Shown here: positions 55,366 to 64,000 of the stretch, piece by piece
Numbering within the stretch: position 1 is the first letter of the stretch
Layout: every line of letters starts with the position of its first letter
NCBI GenBank assembly: GCA_963575745.1
Contig: CAUYUJ010019288.1
Span: 50,001 to 114,000 of the forward strand
Direction of reading: 5' to 3'
From: Prorocentrum cordatum
Lineage: Eukaryota > Sar > Dinophyceae > Prorocentrales > Prorocentraceae
Length of the DNA: 64,000 nucleotides
Notes under the pieces: model-generated
The model's database searches: none
Told to the model about the DNA's origin: nothing
The model's input: the letters and a program-made list of their open reading frames with translations, nothing else
Position numbers and translations under genes: made by a program

Positions 55366-55531
55366 CCCTTGAGATCCTGGCGGTTCAATTTTTTCGAGCC
55401 GGGGTTTTTCGCTCGATTTCAGGCCACGGGACCCTCACATATCGATCCAGCTCGAAAAATGATGCAGAGAGATGGGGTCCGGGGGTCCGGTCTGGCGATG
55501 TGGCAATTTTTTCCAGCGGCGGATCTCAGGG
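55366..55531 (+). mobile_element. MITE-like element family M4, copy 8, complete
   Basis: CCCTTGAGATCCTGGCG to GCGGATCTCAGGG, all landmarks present (TTTCAGGCCACGGGACCCTC, CATATCGATCCAGCTCG, GAGATGGGGTCCGGGGG). 55166-55365 shows no gene. Confidence 0.8.
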
Positions 55532-55689
55532 CCAGACGGCGCCAGCGCGCCAGGGCAACACGGCACCAGCGCGAATCGTGGGGGGACGGAGCTGGTCACG
55601 GGCGTTGATTATCCAGCTGTCTGCCGCAAGTCCCGCCGCCGTGCCAGCCCAGCATTCTGGGTGGCAATTTGTTCGAAGGTAGGAGAGCC

Positions 55690-55858
55690 ATGATGCGAAT
55701 GAGGGTGAGGATGGTGATGCTGATGATGATGCCGACGATGATGACGATGATGATGATGGTGATAATGATGATGCTGCTGTGATTGTTGTTGCTGTTGTTG
55801 TTATGGTTTCTTGTTGTTGTTCATAGTGATGCTGATGCTGATGATTATGATGATGATA

Positions 55859-55900
<42 letters not shown>

Positions 55901-56009
55901 GTCGTGGTGGTGGTTGTGATGATGATGTTGATGTTGATGTTGTTGCTGATGGTGATGTCGGTGGCGATGATGCTGATGATGATGATGATGGTGATGACGA
56001 TGACGAGGG

Positions 56010-56057
<48 letters not shown>

Positions 56058-56520
56058 CGATGATGACGATGAGTGTGATGCTGATTTTGATGATTCTGCT
56101 GTTGATGATGATGTCGATGATGATGATGATGTGGATGATGATGTCGATGATGATGCTGCTGATGATGATGCGGGTGCTGATGATGATGATGATGATGCTG
56201 ATGCTGATTCTGATGATGACGGCGATGCTGATTGTACTTGTGGTGGTGGTGGTGGTGTTGACGATCCTAATGAAGCTGATGCTGATTCTGCTGATGATGA
56301 TGCTGTTGTTGATGATAATATCTATGCTGATGGTGATGCTGATGCTGATTATGATTATGATGATGATGATGGTGATGATGATGGTTATGAAGATGCGGAT
56401 GAGGATGATGATGTTGAGGATGACGATGATGCTGATGATGATGGTAATGGTGGTGATTGTGATGAGGATGCTGATGATCATGATGATGCTGATTCTGATG
56501 ACGATGAAGAAGAACAGTAA
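55690..56520. repeat. GAT microsatellite, about 830 bp
   Basis: (GAT)n with GTT, GCT and GAC variants. Frames are poly-Asp, poly-Met or poly-Ile. Confidence 0.95.
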
Positions 56521-56564
56521 GGTGTAGTAGTTGTTGTGGTTGCATTCTCATTTCTGAAGAATAA

Positions 56565-57540
56565 TTATTGTTGATCCCCCGTCACCGGTGCATATTGTTT
56601 TTCTCAATCGAAGTGTGCCCCTCGACGCTTGCACCCTGTTTTTTGACAGGGAAAGTCTTCCTGCTCAAACTGGCCCCCTGGCCCCCGGGTGACAACAACA
56701 ACGGCTCCCGCCTGAGACTTCCTTACAATTTAGGCAGGACCCCCGCTCCCGCCCGAGACTTCCTCTTATTTTATTCAGGAATCGCGCTCTCGCTTGGGAC
56801 TTCCTTACAAGCCATACAGACATCGCTCTCCCGGAGCTCTGGAGTCGCGCTCTCGCTGGAGACTTGCTTGCAACTTACTGAAGAATAGCCTTACGTTTGA
56901 TTTTTTCCGCAATTTGCCAAAGCGCCGCGCTCCCGACACCCAGGCACCCAGGAGTCGCGCCCGTTGTAGCCCCATGTGCATGCCCTTCGTGGCCCCGCTG
57001 TCGCCATTTGTGTCCCCCGCATTGTCCTACGTGGCCCAGTTGCTACCCTCAGTGGCCCCATCGTTGCCTTCTGTGGCCCCGCATTATCTGCACTTCGTGG
57101 CCCCCGCTCGTTCGCACTCTTCGTGGCCCCATACGCATTCCCTTTGTGTCCCCGCTGTCGCCCTTCGTGGCCTACTTCGTGCCCTTCGTGGCCCTGCTGT
57201 CGTTCTCTCTCGCTCTCGCTTTCGCTCGTCGTCGCCGTCGTCGCCGTCTTCTTCGACGTCGTCGTCGTCGTCGTCGTCGTCGTCGTGGTCGGTCCCCTGT
57301 CCGTCCCTCTTGGGGTCGGGTCGACGGTCCGCGGCCGCCCCGCCGATCAGCGCTGCCGCTGGCCAGGCCGACGGTCCGCGGCCGCCCCGCCGCTTGCCGG
57401 GGCCCGGCCTGCAGGGAAGAAAGGTATACCCCCCAAAAGGGGTTCGATCGAAGACGAAGAGGGCGGGTATCGAGGGTTTGGGAAATACGCGTTATTGGAC
57501 ACTCGAGCATATAAGGGCGAACAGTCTTAAATTCATTGCT
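56565..57540 (+). repeat. Kilobase direct repeat, copy 1
   Basis: Starts TTGTTGATCCCCC, continues with CGCTCTCGC(N)TGGGACTTCCT units of about 38 bp (56725-56880), CCTTCGTGGCCCCGCTGTCG units of about 27 bp (56975-57205), a (CGT)n tract, and ends TCGAAGACGAAGAGGGCGGG, ATCGAGGGTTTGGGA, AGGGCGAACAGTCTT. Copy 2 has the same start and end. Confidence 0.7.
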
Positions 57541-57584
57541 GTTGTTGTTGTTGTTGAACTTTTCTTTCTGAAACGTACTTTTTG

Positions 57585-58265
57585 TTGATCCCCCCGCCTG
57601 GTGCACATCGTATTTTTTTAAATTGAAGTGTCCCTCCCGGGGCTCGCACCCTGTTTCTCTGATCAGGGAAAGTCTCGAGCGTCAATTTGCGCCCCTGGCC
57701 CCCGAGTTACAACAATGGCTCCCGCCTGATACCTTCTTACAAGTTATTCCCAAATCACGCTCTCGCGCGGGATTTCTTCGCAATTTATGCAGCATTCGTG
57801 CTCTCGCGTAGGATTTCCTCGCAATATATTCAGACGCCGCGCCCTGGACATTCAGGAATCACGCTCTTGCTTGGGCCCATCTCACGATTTACTTGGGAAT
57901 CGCGCTATCGCTAGAGATTGCCTCGCGATTCATGCAGGACGCACGCTTCAGCAACCCGCTTGCTCGCCCTGGCCGCCTGGGCCCGCCTTCCCGACCCAGG
58001 GTCTACCCGCCCGATCTACCCGTTTGGTTCTGCAGCGTTTCTTCTGCTCCTAGCCCCTCTCCTGCTACTCGTCTCTCTCGTGCTCCATCCTTCTACCTCC
58101 CCCATTGTCCCTTTCTTCGTCCTCTCTTCCCCTGCCGTAGGGCATATATATATATACGGGTCTGATCGAAGACGAAGCGGGCGGTTATCGAGGGTTTGAG
58201 ATATACGTGTTGAATGACACGCGCGCAGGTAAGAGCGAACAATCTTCATATTGTTCTTGTTGTCT
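57585..58265 (+). repeat. Kilobase direct repeat, copy 2
   Basis: Starts TTGTTGATCCCCCC, has more of the 38-bp units (57745-57960), lacks the 27-bp units and (CGT)n, and ends TCGAAGACGAAGCGGGCGG, AAGAGCGAACAATCTT. Confidence 0.7.
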
Positions 58266-58267
58266 TT

Positions 58268-58426
58268 GTAGTTGGTGTTGTTGATAATGATGATGCTGGT
58301 GGTGGTGATGCTGATAATGCTGGTGACGATGACGATGATGAGGGGGGTGATGATGCTGATGAATATCGTGATGCCGGCGATGAGGATGCTGATGTTTAAA
58401 CTAGTGATGGTGACGATGATGGTGAC

Positions 58427-58493
<67 letters not shown>

Positions 58494-58870
58494 ATGATGC
58501 TGATGATGATTGTGGTGGTGGTGATGATGATGACGACGACGATAATGATGATTAGGAGGACGATGATGCTGATTGTTGTTATAACTCTTCTTATCATTAT
58601 AATTATTATTACTACTACTATCATTATTATTCGTCTGCTGCTGCTTATGATGACGATGATGATGATGACGATGACGATGCTGATGCTGATGCTGATGATG
58701 ATGATGATGATGATGATAATGATGATGATGTTGGGGATGTAGATGCTGATGCTGATGCTGATGCTGCTGCTGCTGATGGTGATGATGATGATGATGATAG
58801 GGATTCTGATGATGATGATTGTGGTGGTGGTGATGATGACGACGATGATGATGAGGATGATTCTGATGCT
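58268..58870. repeat. GAT microsatellite
   Basis: (GAT)n with GGT, GCT and ATT variants. Confidence 0.95.
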
Positions 58871-58899
58871 GATTTATGTTATTAATTTCATTCATTTAT

Positions 58900-59069
58900 T
58901 ATTATTATATACTTATTTGTATTCTCATTCTTACTACTACTACTGCTACTACTACTACTACTATCATTATTTTTAGTCTGCTGCTGCTGATGATGACGAT
59001 GATGATGACGATGCCAATGACGATGATGATGATAATGATGATGATGATGCTGATGATGATGATGATGAC

Positions 59070-59141
<72 letters not shown>

Positions 59142-59290
59142 CATGATGATGATGATGATGGTGGTGATGATGATGATGATGATGATGGTGGTGATGATGA
59201 TGATGATGATGATGATGATGCTGAGGAGGAGGAGGATGAGGAGGAGGAGGAGGAGGAGGAGGAGGAGGGAGGAGGAGGAGGGAGAAGATA
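58900..59290. repeat. TAC, GAT and GGA microsatellites
   Basis: Short TAC/ATT tract to about 58980, (GAT)n to about 59220, (GGA)n to about 59285. Confidence 0.9.
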
Positions 59291-59303
59291 AAAGCCGTTA
59301 CAT

Positions 59304-59960
59304 GTGTCACCTTTCGTCTTCACTATTGGGAACGCCTTACGGCCGGTGCCGCCGACCCTGAAGGGGGACGACGACCGCGACGGTGGCGTCTGCGGCGACG
59401 ACGACGCTGACGTGGAGCAGAGTCCTCAGGGACGCTTCGTGGGGCCTCTCTGGAGCGCGCTCGTAGGCCTTTGGGGGGCAGTTTTGGGGCCTCTTGGGAG
59501 TATCTTGGGGGCCTCTTGGGAGCCTTTTGGGGGTCCCTTCGGGCTTCGCACTAGCGGGTACTTCTGGGAAACTTGCCCAAAGTTGCCACTTTGGGGTCTC
59601 TTTTTGGCGTTGCAGCGTTGCCCACATCGGGGAGGATTGGGTTTGCTGGGTCGCTGGCCACAGTGCCCGTTGGTGGGGTCCCCGTTAGAGGGGCGCTGAG
59701 CCCAGGGTCGGTGGAGGCGCCCTCCTGGCAGAAGCCCAGGGGTGGGCGCACGGCAGGCTCCTTCGGCGATGGCGCGCCAGCGACGCCGGCGAAGGTGCGC
59801 TTTAGGTTGAACTCTGGCGACGCGGGAGCACCCGAGGGACACGGTGACGCCACCGGACCCGACGTAATGCAACCTGGAACGATCGGGGCCGCGATGGATT
59901 CAACCCGCGATCGATCCAAGGTTGAGCGATCGACGCGGTGTCACAAGCCTTTGCGCGACC
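59304..59960 (+). other. Possible coding remnant with TTGGGGGCC insert
   Basis: Plus-strand frames read protein-like residues before and after a TTGGGGGCC-type stretch (59450-59535). The later frame (from 59573, containing GDGAPATPAKVRFRLNSGDA) is the better one. No domain, start or splice pair; may be a decayed gene. Confidence 0.25.
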
Positions 59961-60089
59961 CGACGCCGCGCGAGTCTGCCGTGCGTCATGTACACCGATG
60001 CACCTCGGGCCGAGGGCCGGCCAGGGCCAGGGTCGGTGCTGGTGCACGGTCTGCGCCAGCTCGTCCTGCGAGGCGGCGGCATGAACGAT

Positions 60090-60200
60090 GCTGCAGCATC
60101 GTGCGGGATCACGACCAGGGCCCCTGGACCACCCCCTTTCTGCCGCATCTTCTCGAGCCGGATGGATCCGCGAGGGTCCCGGAGCCCGAAGTTGTGTGAG
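60090..60200 (-). mobile_element. MITE family M4, partial copy 9
   Basis: Reverse orientation: GCGGGATCACGACCAGGGCC, CTTTCTGCCGCATCTTCTCG, AGCCGGATGGATCCGCGAGG, GTCCCGGAGCCCGAAG. Terminal repeats are not recognisable. Confidence 0.6.
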
Positions 60201-60354
60201 CACCCTCCTTGTGGCCCTCTAAGACGTCGCCAGACTCTTGTCACGATCCCTTCAGGACGACACCAGGCGGAGGCGGTGCGGCGTCCCCTTCCCCTGCATC
60301 CCCGACGTGCCTTGCCTGCCCTGAGGGGGGCCGCGCGCGGGGTCTCGCCTCTTC

Positions 60355-60432
60355 CTTCTCGTCGTCGTCGTCGTCGTCGTTGTCCTCCTCCTCCTCCTCC
60401 TCCTCCTCCTCCTTGTCTCCTGCTCCTGCTCC

Positions 60433-60467
<35 letters not shown>

Positions 60468-61018
60468 CTCCTCCTCCTCCTCCTCTTCCTCCTTCCTCTC
60501 TTGCGCATCACCGACGTGCCTTGCCTGCCCTGAATGGAGCCGCGCGCGGGGCCTCGCCTCGCCCTCTCGGGCTCCTCGTGGCGTGTCCCCTCGTCGCGAT
60601 CTCGCCTCCGTGCTCTCGTCCTCCGCTCCGCCGTGCCCTTGTCCTCGCGCTCCTCGTCCTCGTCCTCGTGCTCCTCGTCCTCGTCCTCGTCTTCTTCCTC
60701 CGCCTCTTCCTCCTCCTCCTGCTCCTCCTCCTCCTCCTCCTCCTCCTCCTCCGGCTCCTCCTCCTCCTCCTCCACCTTCTCCTCCTCCTCCTCCGCCTCC
60801 GCCTCCTCCTCCTCCGCCTCCTCGTCCGCCTCCGCCTCCGCCTCCTCCTCCTCCTGCTTCTCCTCTTCCTCCTCCTCCTCCTTCGCCTCCTCCTCCTCCT
60901 CCTCCTCCTCCTCCACCTATTCCTCCTCCTCCGCCTCCTTTTCCTCCTTCTCCGCCTCCTCCGCCTCCGCTTCCGCCTCCTCCTCCTTCTCCTCCTCCTC
61001 CTCCTTCTCCTCCTCCTG
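60355..61018. repeat. CTC/TCCTCC microsatellites
   Basis: Two (CTC)n blocks (60358-60500 and 60700-61018) around a stretch that repeats a GACGTGCCTTGCCTGCCCTG segment (about 60304 and 60512). Confidence 0.9.
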
Positions 61019-61221
61019 GTGGTTCAAGTCCTGAGCACACCGCGGGAGTAGCAGGACTCAGCATTGCCATCCAGGGAAGGCCCTGGGTGTTCGGGCTCAA
61101 GCCTTCGCTTTTGCCCAGTGCCAGCCTGGTCAGCCCCAGGCAGCGGCACAACCACGTCCCGCACTAGTGCCACCTGCTGGGCCCATTTCTTGTGTGTGCT
61201 GCGGCGCAGAGGAGACAGGAG

Positions 61222-62378
61222 ATGGCGTCGGCCCAGAGGAAGTATGTCGTCTGCTCGAAGCGTGGCTGTAAAGGGTGGGCTTGGTGTTCTGCTAATGCTC
61301 GCCATTGCATCCAGTGTGGCAATCGATTCAAGCAGCGCTCGGAGTCAGCTGCGTACGCAGATCGGCCAGCAGGGGGAGGCGGAGGAGCTCTGGAGGATCG
61401 GCCTGTCGACCAAGAGCCACCGTCCACGCCAGGCCGCTGGAGACACGGCTCCCGCGGGCCCGAGCTTCCCCCTGGTCTGGGCCGCGGAGGAGGTCGAAAG
61501 GTCACCTTCGCAGATGATGACACCCACAGTGAAGATCCCGTGGCCCTGGCCCAAGCACAGGTCACGTTTTGGAAGAAGTGGAAACCAGACGGAGAGGAGC
61601 ACAAGTCGGCGCTGGGCAAGCTCAAGTTTGCCAAGGCGCAGGCCCTTTCCCCCAAGAGCTTGGAGCAGCAGGCTCAGTCGCTGTCAGATCAGATGCAGGT
61701 CGCGCGCCAGAAGCTCACGGCCCAGAAGAAAGACGCGACGGAGCTTGTGCACACCATCGTCGAGGCCAGCGAACACCACGGCAAGCGGGTCGAGGAGATT
61801 GAGATCAACACCAAAGAAGTGCAGTCCCTGGAGTCTCAGCTCAACCTGGCCACCCAGGCAGCAGCGTACGAGGCATCCAAGGATGAGGATTTGCTCACCA
61901 CTCTCCAAGGCATGCTGGCAGCTCGCATGCCCGAGGGTGGAGAGGCCCACCAGAACTACGAGCTAAAGTATCGGAGCTGGCGCAGCTGTTCGACAACATG
62001 CAGCACCAGCACACCATGTATGTGGAGACCCAGGCGAAGGGCGATGGCAAGGGCAAAGGGTTTCAGCCAGCACAGGAGCCTGACGGCTTCCCCGCAGTTG
62101 GCGAACGAGCTGATGAGCCAGAAGCGCCACAGCCCATTCCAGGCCAGCATGTCCCGACGCTAGTTGACGACAAGGAGCTGGAGGAGACGCCGCTCGCCAT
62201 CGCCGCCGAAGCGACCCCGATGGACGAGTCGCAGGGCCGTGTGCGTGCTGCTGCGGCAATGGAGCAGGTCGCCAACGGCATGGCCGAGATCCAGGGCGAC
62301 GGCGGCCCCGAGGCCAAGAAGGCCAGGGCGGCTGCAGCGGCCGCCGTGGTCGCAAGTGAGGGCCCGTCGCCAGGGTAA
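61222..62378 (+). pseudogene. LINE ORF1-like protein, frameshifted
   Basis: ATG at 61222 opens a frame with a cysteine cluster within the first 35 residues (C-x4-C-x5-C-x6-C-x2-C, beginning CSKRGCKGWAWC), a Pro/Gly-rich linker, and a long helical region likely to form a coiled coil (LEQQAQSLSDQMQVARQKLT and following). Near 61955-61970 the coding frame shifts, and the other frame continues (SELAQLFDN) to the TAA at 62376-62378 with an Ala/Glu-rich end. Such proteins bind RNA in LINE particles; that role is inferred from position and composition. Zinc binding is inferred from the cysteines. Confidence 0.6.
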
Positions 62379-64000
62379 CCAAAATTATAAGCTAGCCACC
62401 ATCAACGGATCGTGCCGGCCTGCCGTTCGCAAGTTTTGCAATCACCGCAGGCCGGCGCAGTCACCATCGTTTGTGCCCAGGAGTGTAAGTTAGCCGAAGG
62501 CGATAGCATTGTGCGCCAGATACAATGGCGCGCGTCTCAAGGGTGGCTGGCCTACACAACTCCTGCTGCAGTGAACCCCAACAATGAGCTGATTTCGGGA
62601 GTCCCGATTTTGATTCGGGATGGTTTGGACCTGGGGGTCCAACCTCTGCTGATTCCCTCGGGGTGTGAGCCCGCTCGTTTTGTCTGGGGTGATCCTGGAG
62701 CTCCCAGGGATCCCAAAATTCGCTTTGTGTCCTACGTATTTCCAAGCTGCTGCAGGTCTCTCAGAGACCAATTTAAACGTCTTGGCCACCATGGGCCAAC
62801 TTCAAGATGACTTAGCCCATCAAGTTCTGGTCGCGGGGGATTTCAATTTGGCCCCCACCAGGTTGTCCCAGGCCGGGTTTCTGTCCAGGTCCACTATGGC
62901 CGTGCTTGCACCCCCGACAGCCACCTACAGAACCAAGAAGACCAAGTCGGCTATCGACTATTTTGTCTCCAGCCAAGGCCTCGCGCCCTGGCTCCAGAAC
63001 CCCCGTGCCCTGGCCTCCTGCCCTCTCCTCCCTCATAGGCCCGTGCTGTTGGATATCGTTGTCCAGGGTAACTTTAATACCCCCTCGCTGCATGGTCCCC
63101 AGAAGCTGCCCGCCCACATCCCAGTGGGCCCGCAATTACCAGAAGTGAGTTGGCACCAGGCTGCGGCGATTATGGATTATGCTTCGCAGTTGATCGAAGA
63201 TGCTCAACGGCCTCTTTCCGATCAGCAGTCGACTGCGATCCTGGACCACGTGTGCTGCACCTTGGCCCAGGACTTGGAAGCTGCAATCAGTAGGGGGGCC
63301 AACGCCCCTATTAAACCCAGTAAGTTCCCCAGGGCTCACCCCCCTCAGGTTCTTGAGGTCCCCGCGGGGGCTAAAGCGGCTCGTAGCAGATCCAAATGGG
63401 CGGCCTATGCGGGTCCGTTAAGATGGTTGTGTAACCGAGTTCAGGAATTCAGGCGCTGCGTTCAGGACTGGGATTTGCTTGAGTTTCAAGAAGTCCTGGA
63501 CAGCCTGGAGGATTGCCCCGAGTTGTTCTCCACCGCGGTGTCCCTCAAGGAGGGGCTTCAAGATATTCAAGTAGCCGCAGGTTTGCTACTTATTGATTTC
63601 CAGGCTGGCGTTCTAGATCAGACGTTGGCGCTGCAAGTTCTAGACGAGCTGCTAAAGCAGATCACCGAGCTCCTGCGCCAGGAGCAGGCGGTGGATAATG
63701 CCGCAGATGGGAGGGCTTGGAGGGAATGTGTTCGGCCTAACATGAAAGGGGGAATGGGGTGGGCTCACAGATGGTCTAAACGGCTGGAGGCCTGGCGCCC
63801 GACGTCTGTGCAATGCCGGTCTCAGTGCACAGGCAGGCCCCAGCATATATTGCAGGTCGAAGCTGATCGTCTAGCTAAGATATGACAAGTTCCCCCCGAG
63901 ACCCCACCCAAACTCGTTCCTGATACCGATGACCGTGTCGCCTTGGGTCCGATTACCCCCAGGAGACTTCGGCAAGTTGCGCGTCACTTTCCTCGCGCCA
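62379..64000 (+). pseudogene. LINE ORF2 N-terminal endonuclease domain, broken
   Basis: An endonuclease/exonuclease/phosphatase-fold domain is visible across two frames: YKLATIN near 62388 (first strand), QE of the metal-binding motif at 62478-62483, ISGVPILIRDG near 62590, GDFN at 62836-62847, DYF near 62956, and HRPV (in place of the usual SDH-x-P) at 63034-63045. Frameshifts fall near 62450 and 62735. From about 62740 one frame runs to a TGA at 63883-63885 and continues in the same frame to the window end, where PITPRRLRQVARHFPRA resembles the stretch before the reverse transcriptase domain. In retrotransposons this domain nicks target DNA. The reverse transcriptase itself is outside the window. 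Confidence 0.7.

Larger units (their letters stand above)
61222..64000 (+). mobile_element. Decayed LINE-type retrotransposon, 3' part outside window
   Basis: Two consecutive decayed frames, a cysteine-cluster ORF1 and an ORF2 starting with an endonuclease domain, in the order of APE-type non-LTR retrotransposons. At least three frameshifts and one in-frame stop mean this copy is not autonomous, unless sequencing errors are responsible. Its right end lies beyond 64000; its 5' end is probably near the last CTC tract. Confidence 0.75.

Overview
The window reads as nuclear DNA of a dinoflagellate. The strongest evidence is a set of three back-to-back relics of the dinoflagellate trans-splicing leader (DinoSL) at 4746-4798, directly upstream of a decayed reading frame. 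Supporting evidence: Arabidopsis/dinoflagellate-type CCCTAAA repeats, a gene whose two introns are flanked by 5-bp direct repeats and use GA-AG and GC-AG borders (one carries long terminal inverted repeats, like an introner), and very low gene density in a sea of GGA/CTC, GAT/ATC and TAC microsatellites. The species cannot be named from the sequence. No ribosomal or transfer RNA gene and no CRISPR array was recognised.

Layout. 1-9 kb: microsatellites, a decayed SL-tagged retrocopy (4746-5754), a 100-N scaffold gap (6401-6500) and the one convincing host gene, a spliced membrane protein (about 7061-8755). 9-12 kb: inverted-repeat elements and a duplicated module carrying a TTGGGGGCC minisatellite. 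12-33 kb: a subtelomere-like composite array. Thirteen units, all in one orientation, share the order Head (about 60 bp), several copies of a 94-bp B repeat, and a Tail of about 200 bp ending at TAGACCC. They are separated by degenerate CCCTAAA blocks, which hold eight copies of a 170-bp D module. Two units are interrupted by insertions with common ends but different internal minisatellites (90 bp and 102 bp). 33-39.5 kb and 46.9-50.2 kb: clusters of short inverted-repeat (MITE-like) elements, including one family with 8-bp target duplications. 39.9-41.3 kb: a broken cysteine-cluster reading frame. 42-46 kb: two oppositely oriented GCGAAAAGT arrays around a T95 homopolymer. 50-60 kb: mostly microsatellites and minisatellites. 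61.2-64 kb: a decayed LINE-type retrotransposon whose ORF2 endonuclease domain runs off the window edge.

The genes do not form a pathway. The content is retroposition (SL relics, LINE), DNA-type or nonautonomous inverted-repeat elements, intron gain, and expansion of telomere-associated satellites. Almost every long open frame lies in a simple or tandem repeat and was not accepted as a gene. Coordinates of repeat modules were read by eye and may be off by several bases.
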